Shown piece by piece: positions 1-9,579 of a stretch of DNA of 64,000 nucleotides. Under the pieces are notes generated by a model that saw only the letters and a list, made by a program, of their open reading frames with translations, did not search any database and was not told where the DNA came from. The stretch is from Candidatus Bathyarchaeota archaeon. GTDB lineage: Archaea; Thermoproteota; Bathyarchaeia; Bathyarchaeales; Bathycorpusculaceae. Where the stretch lies: assembly GCA_026014725.1 (NCBI GenBank), contig JAOZHV010000022.1, positions 1-64,000 on the forward strand, in the 5' to 3' direction. Every line of letters begins with the position of its first letter. Position 1 is the first letter of the stretch. The translations under genes were made by a program, and so were the position numbers.

Positions 1-1
1 A

Positions 2-988
2 ACAGGCATCCCGCAGGAGCAGGCGGTGGCTATGATGCTGGAACGCTACGAAACCACCAAAGCCTTCTTCCACGGATTCGATTACCGCAGATTCTTCGAT
101 GCCCAACCCAAAGAACGCATAACCATCATCATGGAAGCCATGGAACAGATACTCAAACAGGAAAACGGAAAAGACCGCTACCTAAAAGAAACAACCACGC
201 TGCTCTACGCCTTCGCCCTAGCCGTACCGCACCCAGAAGCACTCAAAATCCGAGACGACGTCGGCTTCTTCCAAGCAGTCAAAGCAGCCATCGTCAAAAA
301 CACCGAAACCAAACAACGCCAAACCCAAGACATAGACTCAGCCATAAAACAAATACTCTCCAAAGCCATCGTATCCGACCGAGTCGTCGACGTGTTCGCA
401 GCGGCAGGACTCAAAAAACCCAACATAAGCATCCTCGACGAGGACTTTCTAGCCGAAATCAAAACCTTGCCCCAGAAAAACCTCGCCTTCGAAACCCTCA
501 AACGCCTCTTAGCCGACGAAATCCGCTTCCGCCAACGCAAAAACCTCATCCAAGCCCGAAGCTTCGAAGAGCTCCTTGACAAAGCCATAAAATCCTACAC
601 TAACAAAAGCATAGAAACCGCGCAGGTCATCCAGCAACTCATAGACTTAGCCAGAAAAATTCGAGAGGAACAAAACAGAGGCACACAACTGAACCTGAGC
701 GACGACGAGGTGGCATTCTACGATGCCTTGGCAAATCATCCGGGCGTTAAAGAAGTTATGGGCGATGAAACCCTCAAAACCATCGCCAGAGAACTCGTAC
801 AAACAATCAGAAACAACGTGCGCATTGACTGGACCCTGCGGGAAAGCGTGCAAGCTCAACTGCGCATTGCGGTTAAACGGATACTGCGAAAGTACGGGTA
901 TCCGCCTGATAAGCAGCAGAAAGCAACCGACACCGTGCTGGATCAGGCTAAGCTGCTAGCCAAAGACTGGGCAGAAACTAATGCGTGA
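2..988 (+). CDS. hsdR: Type I restriction enzyme R subunit, C-terminal part (cut by window edge)
   Basis: The reading frame is open from base 2, so the gene starts left of the window; the GTG at 26 is only an internal codon. The 3' part has the helical C-terminal domain typical of EcoR124-type HsdR subunits. Landmarks are a segment reading FYDALANHPGVKEVMGD, then IDWTLRESV, then KRILRKYGYPPD close to the end. In the family this region follows the nuclease and helicase domains and contacts the methyltransferase core; the complex translocates DNA and cuts far from its recognition site. The catalytic domains and the hsdM/hsdS partners are not in the window. A hairpin follows the stop codon. Base use is CA-rich and ordinary for the window. 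The family call is firm; whether the whole gene is intact cannot be seen. Confidence 0.9.
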   Translation, partial: TGIPQEQAVAMMLERYETTKAFFHGFDYRRFFDAQPKERITIIMEAMEQILKQENGKDRYLKETTTLLYAFALAVPHPEALKIRDDVGFFQAVKAAIVKNTETKQRQTQDIDSAIKQILSKAIVSDRVVDVFAAAGLKKPNISILDEDFLAEIKTLPQKNLAFETLKRLLADEIRFRQRKNLIQARSFEELLDKAIKSYTNKSIETAQVIQQLIDLARKIREEQNRGTQLNLSDDEVAFYDALANHPGVKEVMGDETLKTIARELVQTIRNNVRIDWTLRESVQAQLRIAVKRILRKYGYPPDKQQKATDTVLDQAKLLAKDWAETNA

Positions 989-1012
989 AATATTTAGCGA
1001 AAGGTAACTGAC

Positions 1013-1038
1013 AGCTTTTTAACACTTTTAAAAAAGCT
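1013..1038 (+). terminator. Hairpin after hsdR, likely transcription terminator
   Basis: The arms AGCTTTTT and AAAAAGCT form a perfect 8-bp stem around an AT-rich loop, 25 bases after the hsdR stop. The T-rich arm lies within a T/A-rich stretch. Its position suits transcript ending for the restriction gene, but archaeal termination depends mainly on U-tracts, so the role is inferred. Confidence 0.4.
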
Positions 1039-1107
1039 CATATTAGTCATCCGAATTAACTTTGATATTATCCTTGCAACATAAACAGCGTTACATGGGG
1101 GAAGATA

Positions 1108-3693
1108 ATGTCTGACGGCTGGCATGTTACTGCTATTAACATAACTAGATGGGTAGAGAACAATCAAAGAGAGGCACAGGAAATCCTTCCTCTGTTGATC
1201 AAAAGATTAATTTTTGCGAGCGTAAATGCCTCTTTGATTCGTTTTCCTTCTGGCGATAGCATTGTTCTACCTGGATGGGATGGTATACTCAAAACTGATA
1301 AAGGAAATGCCTTCATACCAACAGGCGACTCTGCATGGGAACTTAGTAATGAAAAAACCGTTAAAACCAAAGCAGATAGCGATTACCTTAAAAGAACCCA
1401 AAACCCCAGCGCCGTTGACAAAAAGAAAGCAACATTCGTTTTTGTAACAAGCCAACGATGGAGTGAACTTGCCAATTGGGTATCTGAGAAGAAATCAGAA
1501 GGGCAATGGGCTGATGTAAGAGCCTTATCGGCTGAAGAATTAGCAGATTGGCTTTCTCAGTGTCCTGCTGTTCATCGATGGTTTGCTAGGTTGATTGGAA
1601 ATAGGCCAGAAGGTGTGTGGGATGCTGAACAAGCTTGGGAGGGTTGGTCGTTAGCGACCAAACCCCAGTGTAATACAAACTTAGTAATCGCGGGCAGAAA
1701 TGACCAAGCTGATAATCTGGCAAACTTTATGTCGCAATCGCCGGAAATTATTGAGGTTTCATCTGATAATAAGGATGAAGCATATGCCTTTATTATCGCA
1801 AGTGTTAAAACACATCCGTGGCTATTACCTCGTTTGTTAGTTGTTAGAGATCAAAAAGAATGGGACCTCCTTATTCAAAATGATAATTCGCTGATTTTGG
1901 TACCTCTCTTCGATCCTTTACCCACACTTGGTCTGGCGGTTAAAAATGGACATTGGGTACTTCTTCCAGCTTTATCTCAGTTTAGTAAAAATGCAAAATT
2001 GTCTTTAAAAAGACCTAGTAAAGATCAACGTCTAAAAGCTCTTATTGAAATGGGCATACCAGAGGAAGCCGCTGAAGATATTGTAAATGATAGCAGACAT
2101 CGGTTGCATATAATCCGTAGGCATTACATGATTGCTCAGGCAGGGCAGCAAAAGCCAGAATGGGCTGATTCTGAAAAAGCAGAAATAATGCTTGCAACAT
2201 TGTTAGCTGGATCATGGTTATCTGACAATCCTAATGATCGCGAAAAGTTAGCCTATCTAGCCAATACTTCATATGACAAGTTGGAACAAACTTTAAACAA
2301 ATGGCTAAATACAGGCGATTTTCCAGTAGAGCATCTTGGCAATAAATGGCAAGTAGTATCTGCTGTTGATTCTTGGCAATTTTTAAAACCCTTTGTAACC
2401 GACTCAATTTTGGACAGATTCGGCAAAGTAGCAGTTGAAGTTCTCAGTGAAAACGATCCCCGCTTAGAACTACCGCCTGAGGAAAGATGGCTTGCAACGT
2501 TACATAAGAAAATAACAAGGTATTCGTCAAACTTTCGCCACGGGCTATCTGAAGGATTGGCCATTCTTGGTAGTTTTGGAGACCGAGATTGCAAAAACTT
2601 AACAACAGATTCGATTCAAGGCATGGTATCTTACTGGTTAATGCAGCTTTTAAATGATACAATGTCTGAGACACAATGGGGTTCGCTTGCACCAGAACTG
2701 GATGTATTAGCTGAGGCTTCTCCAGAAGTATTTTTAGCATCAATCGAAAGTAGCCTTAATAATCAAAATCCACCAGTCTTGTCCCTATTTGTTGACGAAG
2801 GCACCATGGGTGGATGCTCGCATCTGGGATTGTTAAGAGGACTTGAGTATGTTGCTTGGGATTTAAATTATACAAGTCGTGTTGCGTCTATCTTAGCCAA
2901 ACTATCGTTACGTGATCCCGGCGGAAAATGGGCAAACCGTCCATACAGTTCACTTAAAGAAATCTTTAGAGGCTGGTTACCCCAAACAAAGGCGCCCCTT
3001 GATAAAAGACTTGAAATTCTTGATTCTTTAATTACATATAACTCAGCCTTAGGCTGGAAATTATTGCTCGATCTTATTCCGGGAGACCATGAAGTTTCAA
3101 CTCCCATAGGGATACCTCACTTTAGAGATTGGGCAAAAGGCTGGAAAAAGGGCGTTAGCAACTTAGAATACCGACAGCATATATGTGCTATTTCTGAACG
3201 TGTCCTTGGTCAAATTAGCAAAGACCCAGAAAGAGCTTGGTTAAGTGTGAATGAAATTTTAACGCTTCCACAACCATACTTGAGTCAAGCAATTGATCAA
3301 CTGGACAAAGATGTGAGCACACTCAGTAGCAAAACTAAGCTTGTTCTATATAATGAAGTGCTGAAAACGATTTCTCATCATACTCAGTTCTCTAGTGCTG
3401 AATGGGCCTTACATAAGGAATGTATTGAAAAACTCACCACTATTTATCAAAAGTTAATTCCAGTAGACCTAGTAGATAGGTACAAGATTTTGTTTGATAA
3501 TTACTTTGCGCCCATCATAAATCCAGTCCTGTATACAGAACATGAGGAAAATGAGCGAAGAGGAGAAAGCGCTCGCTCTATGGCTTTAGAGGAAATTTGG
3601 AGCAAGGATGGGATAGCCGGAATTGAACGGTTGATTGATAGCGTTCAATTTCCCGGAATAATCGGTAATTCATTAAGTGTAGCTTCGTTTTAG
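1108..3693 (+). CDS. Very large accessory protein, 5' part of a frameshifted gene (861 aa)
   Basis: ATG start behind a strong GGGGGA ribosome site. I do not recognise a named family. The first 180 residues resemble a compact nuclease-like module: GWDG near residue 53, AWELS near 76, KTKA near 84, then a TFVFVTSQRW strand and a WADVRALSAEEL segment. This order could be a diverged PD-(D/E)xK fold, but no clean E-x-K is visible. The rest is helical with many Trp and Leu and no P-loop that I can find. The frame ends in TAG at 3691-3693, directly after a TTTT run (3688-3691). Skipping one T restores a frame that runs on to 4891, giving an undisrupted protein of about 1260 aa. The neighbour is hsdR, so a defence role is plausible but unproven. 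Confidence 0.6.
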   Translation: MSDGWHVTAINITRWVENNQREAQEILPLLIKRLIFASVNASLIRFPSGDSIVLPGWDGILKTDKGNAFIPTGDSAWELSNEKTVKTKADSDYLKRTQNPSAVDKKKATFVFVTSQRWSELANWVSEKKSEGQWADVRALSAEELADWLSQCPAVHRWFARLIGNRPEGVWDAEQAWEGWSLATKPQCNTNLVIAGRNDQADNLANFMSQSPEIIEVSSDNKDEAYAFIIASVKTHPWLLPRLLVVRDQKEWDLLIQNDNSLILVPLFDPLPTLGLAVKNGHWVLLPALSQFSKNAKLSLKRPSKDQRLKALIEMGIPEEAAEDIVNDSRHRLHIIRRHYMIAQAGQQKPEWADSEKAEIMLATLLAGSWLSDNPNDREKLAYLANTSYDKLEQTLNKWLNTGDFPVEHLGNKWQVVSAVDSWQFLKPFVTDSILDRFGKVAVEVLSENDPRLELPPEERWLATLHKKITRYSSNFRHGLSEGLAILGSFGDRDCKNLTTDSIQGMVSYWLMQLLNDTMSETQWGSLAPELDVLAEASPEVFLASIESSLNNQNPPVLSLFVDEGTMGGCSHLGLLRGLEYVAWDLNYTSRVASILAKLSLRDPGGKWANRPYSSLKEIFRGWLPQTKAPLDKRLEILDSLITYNSALGWKLLLDLIPGDHEVSTPIGIPHFRDWAKGWKKGVSNLEYRQHICAISERVLGQISKDPERAWLSVNEILTLPQPYLSQAIDQLDKDVSTLSSKTKLVLYNEVLKTISHHTQFSSAEWALHKECIEKLTTIYQKLIPVDLVDRYKILFDNYFAPIINPVLYTEHEENERRGESARSMALEEIWSKDGIAGIERLIDSVQFPGIIGNSLSVASF

Positions 3694-4891
3694 TGATAGT
3701 ATCGAACAGGGTATATTCCATTGGCTATCGAATGCAAATAGTAAGTACCAGCAAGCAGCAAGTTCTTACATACGTGCAAAGGGCTTTAAGGCAAAAACCG
3801 AATGGTTAGATAGTATTTACAACAAATATTCATCTTCTTGGTCAGAATCGATTTGGGTGGATTTTTGTTTAGGGTTGCCGTTCAATAAGGCCCTTTTTGA
3901 CTTCTTGGAGAAATTTAATGACCTAATAAAAAGTCAATATTGGAAAAATGTGCAAATGTATTTCTTAACAAAAGAAGATGCGCAGTATGCCCAATGGGTT
4001 TTAGAGATGTTAACAGCTAACAACAGACCATTTGCTGCCCTCGATGCTGCCGCAAATTACTTGCAGACCATTGCAAAAGATGCTGAAATAAGCAATGAAG
4101 TATTACTGAAAATACTGGAACAAACAATGGTTAACCCAGAAGATATCAAGACAATTCGGCAAGATATGCTGAGTTATGATTTTAGTTTAATTCTAAAAAG
4201 AATTACAGCGGACGAAAAAATAGATCAGAGTCGAATAGCGAGAATTGAATGGTTTTATATGCCCTTTTTCGGAAACGGAGAGACGCACCCGAAGATACTC
4301 ACTAGTGAAGTTTTGAGGAATCCTGGGTTTCTAGTAGAGCTTATTTGCTTTATGTTTAAGGCAGATCCTCCAATTGATAACGAGTTTTCAGGTATACCTT
4401 CCGCTGTATTAGAAAGTAGAGCACTTAATGCCCATCGCTTAATTGGTTTAGTTAATTCGATTCCTGGACAGAAAAATACTTCAGAAATCGACCTTAATGA
4501 GTTAGACACTTGGGTTAAACAAGTGAGAGAACTGTGTGCCCAGAAGAACCGAAAAAGAATTGGCGATGAAATAATTGGGCAGATACTGTCTCATTCACCG
4601 ATCGGAAAGGATACTATATGGCAGCATGAAGCAGTCAGGGACATAATCGAGCGGTATTGCAGCCATGACATAGAACAGGGGTTAGAAGTAGGTAGATTCA
4701 ACCAACGAGGTGTAATTACTAAATCCTTGACTGAAGGAGGAGAACAAGAGCGGAAGATAGCGGCTAATTATGAAAGTCAAGCCGAGTTGATACGTTATAA
4801 GTTTCCGAGAACGGCTAGTATGCTTAAACGAATGGCTGATACATACAAGCGGGACGCAATACGTGAGGATAGAGACAAAGAACTAATGTAG
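3692..4891 (+). pseudogene. 3' part of the same frameshifted large gene
   Basis: This frame has no convincing start of its own. A GTG occurs at 3857, but coding-like sequence begins right at the frameshift with SDSIEQGIFHWLSNA. It reads naturally as the continuation of the upstream protein (…NSLSVASF followed by SDSIEQG…). The C-terminal 400 residues are helical, with a WVLEMLTANNRPFAALDAAANYL stretch suggesting helical repeats, and a basic tail (KFPRTASMLKRMADTYKRDA). The break could be a real inactivating mutation, a homopolymer error in the assembly, or a programmed shift. The first two are the simplest readings, because a second gene in the window (40.3-41.2 kb) also breaks in a homopolymer. 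Confidence 0.6.
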
Positions 4892-5056
4892 TCGCTTTCA
4901 ACAATCAAATAATCTACCGCTGGAATAAGCAGTAGTCTATACAACTGCTTTTTTACGATGGCAGAATAGTTAGTATAATTATCGGTCAGATTAGCAGCAA
5001 CCACTTGCTGAATCAGGAGTTTTCCGGCTAAGAACAAAAAAGGAAATTTCATAGTT

Positions 5057-5377
5057 TTAGAATTTTCTTAGGATCTTCATCACAATGTAAAACCCAATTA
5101 TAAACAGATAAATTGGATATTCCCAGGGTTCCATAAAATATTTTCCAATCAGAAATATTCCGCCAAAGTATCCAACAGAATAAAGTATGCCCCAATACTT
5201 CGCGCTTTGCAGTGAGCCTATCCCAACCAAAATTGAAACGAGATTAAACAAAACGGCTAGACCATTTCCAGCCCCAGAAATGCTGGTAGGGAGAACAGCA
5301 CTAACAACTGCTGAAGTGACAAATCCAATAACTGAACTGGTTATGGCTGTTATCAGGCCGTTTCCCATGTCTGGCAT
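5057..5377 (-). CDS. Small integral membrane protein (106 aa)
   Basis: I place the start at ATG 5377 because GGAGG lies seven bases upstream; the longer frame from 5416 has no such site and overlaps the gene before it. The protein begins MPDMGNGLITAITSSVIGF and has about four hydrophobic segments (near residues 7-28, 35-50, 58-75 and 80-100), ending in a basic KILRKF tail. No family is recognised. It lies directly downstream of another small membrane protein on the same strand (16-base gap), so the two are probably co-transcribed. Size and paired layout recall membrane components of mobile elements or pili, but nothing in the sequence proves this. Confidence 0.55.
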   Translation of the reverse strand: MPDMGNGLITAITSSVIGFVTSAVVSAVLPTSISGAGNGLAVLFNLVSILVGIGSLQSAKYWGILYSVGYFGGIFLIGKYFMEPWEYPIYLFIIGFYIVMKILRKF

Positions 5378-5393
5378 TTTTGTTCCTCCAATC

Positions 5394-5639
5394 TTATACT
5401 TTTTTGAGAATACCAATGAAAGCTGTTACGAACACCATTGCGACCGCAAAATAGACTGCCCCAACTATATAGTCAACGCTAAAATTCACAACGTTGGTAG
5501 TTGCTGCTTGATAATCGCCTTTAAATGCTGGGGACGTGGCATCCATAACTTGGACTGCAGTATTCAAATCGTCAACTTGGCTATAGATGGCTATGCTAAT
5601 CGTGATAAACGTAATTATGAGGGCTATAATTTTTTTCAT
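5394..5639 (-). CDS. Small membrane or secreted protein (81 aa)
   Basis: ATG start with GGAG upstream. The N-terminus MKKIIALIITFITISIAIYS is a signal or anchor helix. A short polar middle (residues 22-50) and a second hydrophobic helix (about 53-77, ending GILKKV) follow. One or two membrane spans with a small extracytoplasmic loop would resemble pilin-like or holin-like subunits in size, but no diagnostic motif is present. It is the first gene of a two-gene unit with the 106-aa membrane protein that follows. No known family. Confidence 0.55.
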   Translation of the reverse strand: MKKIIALIITFITISIAIYSQVDDLNTAVQVMDATSPAFKGDYQAATTNVVNFSVDYIVGAVYFAVAMVFVTAFIGILKKV

Positions 5640-5803
5640 GGCTTTTCTCCATCAACTGAAACAAGCTGGCTTTCCATTTCTTTTAGTCGTGTCATAATTC
5701 CAACAGTATAAGGGGTTGCTTAAAAGCATTTCTATGATGCACCTTAGTGCAAAATTCGTCAGTATGTTATACCTTACCGCATCAAGCTTTAATAAGGGTA
5801 ATC

Positions 5804-6541
5804 ATGACTAATATATGGGCGCAAGTCTTGAGCAAGACAAAAGAATTTGAAATCAGCACAGTCGTTGTAAGCGGGTCCCGCAACCTCTTCAAAGCAGCAC
5901 TATCTCGATCACTTTTAGGTGTAACTTATAAAAAATTCAGTAGGAAAAAAGGGAAATTTTTTGCGAACCGCATACACAATGAAATAGTTACCGAAGGCGT
6001 TATCGATTGTGTACATGAGTCATTACTCTCAACATTGAGAAATGTTAGCGACTTAGATATGAAAACCAAGCTCAAACCAGAATGGGACGAGAATGGCAAA
6101 ATTTTGGCGGTTTCCGACTTATCAGTGTCCGTCTATATGAAAGTAGGCGAGTTAAAAATCAAAAAGTTACAGGTACAAGATACCGTAGACTCGATTAAGG
6201 TAGACCTGTTCTTTTCAGAAATAGATGCAAGGAGCAAAAAGTTGAGAAACGATTTGCCGATAATTATTAATGAAATAGGAAAAGAAAGGGTAGAATATGC
6301 GGAACACGATTTCTTAACCTCCGAGGGGCAACAGCTAGCACAAGCTTACAAAATCACAACAGTACCTACAGTTCTGATTAATGCAGAGAAAGCCCTTGTA
6401 GACCCCGAAGAAAACCATATCAAACAAGAACTTGAAAAAGCCTTTCAGGCACGTATTGAACCAGTAGGAGATATTGAGTTTATCCCAGACACCTTATTGA
6501 AACCGAACGTCAAAGTGCTTTCACAAATTAATACCCGTTAA
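5804..6541 (+). CDS. Protein with C-terminal thioredoxin-like fold lacking CxxC (245 aa)
   Basis: I choose ATG 5804 (MTNIWAQVLSKTKEF) rather than the upstream ATG 5747, since the extra residues look non-coding and overlap the likely promoter. Residues 1-130 are an unrecognised alpha/beta domain. Residues about 145-220 look like a thioredoxin fold: a VKVDLFFSEID-like strand, a helix, then YKITTVPTVLINAE, where TVP supplies the cis-proline of thioredoxins. The CxxC active site is absent, so a redox role is unlikely and a binding or structural role more so. It stands alone, divergent from the small membrane genes to its left and convergent with the helix-turn-helix gene on its right. Confidence 0.55.
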   Translation: MTNIWAQVLSKTKEFEISTVVVSGSRNLFKAALSRSLLGVTYKKFSRKKGKFFANRIHNEIVTEGVIDCVHESLLSTLRNVSDLDMKTKLKPEWDENGKILAVSDLSVSVYMKVGELKIKKLQVQDTVDSIKVDLFFSEIDARSKKLRNDLPIIINEIGKERVEYAEHDFLTSEGQQLAQAYKITTVPTVLINAEKALVDPEENHIKQELEKAFQARIEPVGDIEFIPDTLLKPNVKVLSQINTR

Positions 6542-6588
6542 CACGGCTAGCGAACGTTAGTCTATAAAAATCGCTTTTATGCTGTTCA

Positions 6589-7014
6589 CTAGTGGGAGAG
6601 CGACTCCAATAACGCTTTATGCTTACTCAACTGTTTTTCTATTTCAGCCACCTTAAAGCCGCCCTCTTGTGTTTCTCTTAATGTTTCCAACCCAAGCAAT
6701 GCCACTAGCCGATCAGTGACGTCTATCATGCGGGAGAGGTAAAGTGGTTTTTGGGCGTCACTTGCTGTCTGGAAATGGAGGCTTGCTTGGCGGTAGAGAA
6801 AGTCGTAACGGTTAATCACCATAAGTCTAGCTTTGTCAAGGTCAAACAGTTGGGTGAGGACTGGTTGCCAGGTGTCGCGGGTTTCAGCGTCATAGTAGAT
6901 GTTTCTCTCTGAGGTTCGGTATTCTTCGCTTAGAACTTTCACTATCTCGCAGAGGGAAAAGCCTCTGGCTTCGAGCTTTAGGAAATCCAGCCTTCTTTTG
7001 ACCACATCGTTCAC
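6589..7014 (-). CDS. Small DNA-binding-like protein, terminase-small-subunit flavour (141 aa)
   Basis: GTG start at 7014 that overlaps the TGA of the upstream gene by four bases (GTGA), so translation is coupled. The N-terminal 50 residues (MNDVVKRRLDFLKLEARGFSLCEIVKVL, then SERNIYYDAETR) look like a helix-turn-helix of the kind seen in phage small terminases and small regulators. The rest is helical, ending in a coiled-coil-like stretch (AEIEKQLSKHKALLESL). It forms a tight pair with the 239-aa gene before it. No integrase, portal or capsid gene is nearby, so viral origin is only suggested. Confidence 0.5.
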   Translation of the reverse strand: MNDVVKRRLDFLKLEARGFSLCEIVKVLSEEYRTSERNIYYDAETRDTWQPVLTQLFDLDKARLMVINRYDFLYRQASLHFQTASDAQKPLYLSRMIDVTDRLVALLGLETLRETQEGGFKVAEIEKQLSKHKALLESLSH

Positions 7015-7730
7015 AGAAAATCCTCCAAAATTGAAACCCGGATTTCATTATCACTGTAGTCTGTGCTTCTCTTTAGCATGTCACCTTCAAGTTTTACCTC
7101 TCTGCGGCGTGTTTCAGACAGGAAATAGTAGGGTTCCTCGAAGGTTGGCACTTTGTATTTTTTGCAGATTTTGAAGTAGGCTTCCACTATCTCGAAAATG
7201 TCACTATCCAGCAAAACGCCCCTAAACTCTTTAGCGTCTTGGATGTAGCTCCAGTCGCAGGTTAAATGCAGATAGAGGCGTAGACAGAACTTTTCATATT
7301 CTGAGGCTTTCTGTTGCAAAACTTGGACTTTGTCATAGATCGGTTTCGCCTGCATTAGTGCTTCCACAAAAACTTTGCTTAGGGGATCCTCTCTTGCTTT
7401 TGCAATGTCTATGTCATATTGTTCATTGGGTGCCTCTTCTAATGGCTGACCCTGCATGTTTGCTTCTTTTTGACTCCGCGGATATTTCTCTAAAAAGTAC
7501 CTGCGAGTTTTACCGTAGGTCATCATTATTCGCAATTCAGTGTAGGACATTAACGATAAGTCGTTGCCATAGGCGTCTATAAATGGCGGAAAAAGCTGCT
7601 GGAGGGTGGCGTTGTCTGGGTCTATGCCGCTCTTTTTTAACTGTTCAAGAATTTCTGGGGAATATTCGGCAGACTGGGATTCGGTTTGTTCATGTTTTTG
7701 AGGTGTTTTCTTTTTTATTTCTTTAACCAT
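7011..7730 (-). CDS. Unrecognised 239-aa protein paired with the HTH gene
   Basis: ATG start with AGGGAG ribosome site. The N-terminal 40 residues are charged and low-complexity (MVKEIKKKTPQKHEQTESQ), and the rest is helical, rich in Tyr, Phe and Glu. No catalytic motif, metal site or membrane segment is visible. It is the first gene of a two-gene operon with the HTH-like protein (4-base overlap). A disordered basic lead followed by a helical body would fit a protein that binds nucleic acid or a protein partner. It lies between the thioredoxin-like gene and the two-gene PLD unit, inside what I take to be an integrated element. Confidence 0.5.
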   Translation of the reverse strand: MVKEIKKKTPQKHEQTESQSAEYSPEILEQLKKSGIDPDNATLQQLFPPFIDAYGNDLSLMSYTELRIMMTYGKTRRYFLEKYPRSQKEANMQGQPLEEAPNEQYDIDIAKAREDPLSKVFVEALMQAKPIYDKVQVLQQKASEYEKFCLRLYLHLTCDWSYIQDAKEFRGVLLDSDIFEIVEAYFKICKKYKVPTFEEPYYFLSETRRREVKLEGDMLKRSTDYSDNEIRVSILEDFL

Positions 7731-7926
7731 TGCAGCTCCCTCTTGACGTGTTCTCCGACATCATGGAGAAGAGACAACAAAGCGAGCTAGCGCTCAAGAC
7801 ACCACAAAACAAGACAACAAATAGTCAATTATATTATCAGCCATAAAAAATTATTGCTGCATTGGCGGCGACTCTCTCTCGCAAATGTGATATATCGCTT
7901 AATTAAATAGTTGTTAGAGAAATGCT

Positions 7927-9579
7927 ATGTCCTATGAAGTTTATTGGACAAAGAAAATCCCACTAAATGCAATAATTGACCCCTTAGGCATAAGATCACT
8001 TAGAGCGTTAGAAGACATATTTTTGCCTGGAATTACTACTCAGACTCACAGAATTCGCTACTTTACATTTCTTTTATGGGCGTGGAATCAAGTTAAAGAT
8101 CGCAAAATTAACTTACTTCAAATGGAAAAACTGCTAACGTTGATTGTGCAATATAACCACGGAACAAATGTGCCCTATGGTTCTAGAAATACAGAAAAAA
8201 CACAAGACTTCCTCCAAAAAAAGACTGAGGATGCAACAATAGACCTAGCTGAGTTTACAGATTTTGGAGTGCCAGGTAGCAACTATACAGTAGGATACGG
8301 TGATTCCCTTTACAAAAATTCTTTGGCAATGCTCGAACTTGTTGGAACTAACGATTTTAGGGAAATTAAATTCTCAGAAGCGGGAAGAACAATAGCAAAT
8401 TCTTTAGAGCACGCAAAAGGAAAGGAAGCATTTTTCCAAACATCTATTTCGAAAAAGGAACTCAAAGAATTACACGACCATTTTTGCCTTTGCAGAGAAA
8501 CAATTACTGACTTAGAAGTAGACCTATGGAGGAAAATATTTTTTGGGTTTACACGTTCCGACAAAACAGGAACACTTGTTTTTGATGAGGATAAATTCCA
8601 GAGTTTTCAAAATAATACGCTGCAGTATTACCGATCCCCGCAGGAATGGTATGAAATAGCTTGTTCAAACCAACCTGAAAAGATCGCGTTGGGCAGAGGC
8701 AGCCTCTTATTAATGATTTTAAGAATAATAGAGAACGCAGAACCATCTTCTCAGTCGGTTAACCAAACAATTCGAGACGCTATTTACTTCAAGCAGTTTA
8801 TCAATTCAAAACAAGAGGTCCAAGTGATAGATTTTGGTAGTTTAGAAGCTTTTAGAACAATATGGGAAGTGTATGTTCACAATCTCTATATAATGTCTTT
8901 TCTCGAGAAAACTTTTGGAATTTTCTTGAAACTTCTCGAAAAAAAGCCTATGGGAACACGTCTGGAGAATTTAATCTCAGATTTATCATTTAATAAGCTA
9001 GAAGAAAATTTCCTTTCTAGCATCGGAAGCGTGGATTTAAGCCGATCAGAGGAAATACTTAGCAAAGAGTTACCCGGTAAAACAACGCTCAAGACCAGGA
9101 TAAACGAAAGGGACATCTTCCGAAAGGCACAATCTTCTTCAACTATCGAAGAAAAACTATCAAATTATTTGGTTCTACTGTGCCTATTGAAGCATAGAAA
9201 AATGTCTTTTTCAGAACCTCAACTTTCAATGTTACAATATCTGGAAAGAAGCACATACAACCTTTCGCCAAATACTCTATACACTAACATCCTGCAAAGT
9301 GACCTGAGAAAGACGATTGGTGCCCTCTTTAGGAATCTCATCAATAATCATAGAACAGTTATAGCAGAAAGATACGGTGCTGGAACTAAATGCTGGCTAT
9401 TGACAGAGGAAAAAGGCTTGCTAATTCCTTACAGTACTCCATATGAAGGAGTAACTTATTCAGAGACAAAATGGAGAAACGTACTTGAATTCCTATATGA
9501 CCTGAAACTGGTCGAAAAAACGGATCAAAAATTCTCAATAAGTGAGGCTGGAAGTAGATGGCTCAAGCACCAAGTATAG
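7927..9579 (+). CDS. First gene of a candidate two-gene defence unit (550 aa, unrecognised)
   Basis: ATG start; the region upstream has an AT-rich box (TTAATTAAAT) about 25-30 bases before it. The N-terminus contains DPLGIRSLRALEDIFLPGIT followed by THRIRYFTFLLWAW. Large bacterial hypothetical proteins share this 'LPG…T-R-RYF' pattern as far as I recall, but I cannot name the family. The middle is helical. The last 80 residues (KWRNVLEFLYDLKLVEKTDQKFSISEAGSRWL) look like a winged helix. No nuclease or NTPase motif is visible. The stop overlaps the start of the next gene by 22 bases, which means co-translation with a PLD-fold nuclease. A sensor or adaptor with a nuclease effector is my inference. 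Confidence 0.6.
   Translation: MSYEVYWTKKIPLNAIIDPLGIRSLRALEDIFLPGITTQTHRIRYFTFLLWAWNQVKDRKINLLQMEKLLTLIVQYNHGTNVPYGSRNTEKTQDFLQKKTEDATIDLAEFTDFGVPGSNYTVGYGDSLYKNSLAMLELVGTNDFREIKFSEAGRTIANSLEHAKGKEAFFQTSISKKELKELHDHFCLCRETITDLEVDLWRKIFFGFTRSDKTGTLVFDEDKFQSFQNNTLQYYRSPQEWYEIACSNQPEKIALGRGSLLLMILRIIENAEPSSQSVNQTIRDAIYFKQFINSKQEVQVIDFGSLEAFRTIWEVYVHNLYIMSFLEKTFGIFLKLLEKKPMGTRLENLISDLSFNKLEENFLSSIGSVDLSRSEEILSKELPGKTTLKTRINERDIFRKAQSSSTIEEKLSNYLVLLCLLKHRKMSFSEPQLSMLQYLERSTYNLSPNTLYTNILQSDLRKTIGALFRNLINNHRTVIAERYGAGTKCWLLTEEKGLLIPYSTPYEGVTYSETKWRNVLEFLYDLKLVEKTDQKFSISEAGSRWLKHQV

Noticed and set aside
3680-3700. Programmed ribosomal frameshifting in the large accessory gene
   Set aside because: A short T run is present, but no stimulatory structure or slippery heptamer is evident. 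Mutation or assembly error is simpler.
4795-5052. An 85-codon minus-strand frame starting four bases after the 106-aa membrane gene
   Set aside because: No ribosome site, and nearly 100 bases overlap the end of the frameshifted large gene on the other strand. The hydrophobic start is suggestive but not enough.
5187-5711. A 174-codon plus-strand frame across the small membrane genes
   Set aside because: It is antisense to two frames with signal/TM patterns and good ribosome sites, and has no domain-like content.
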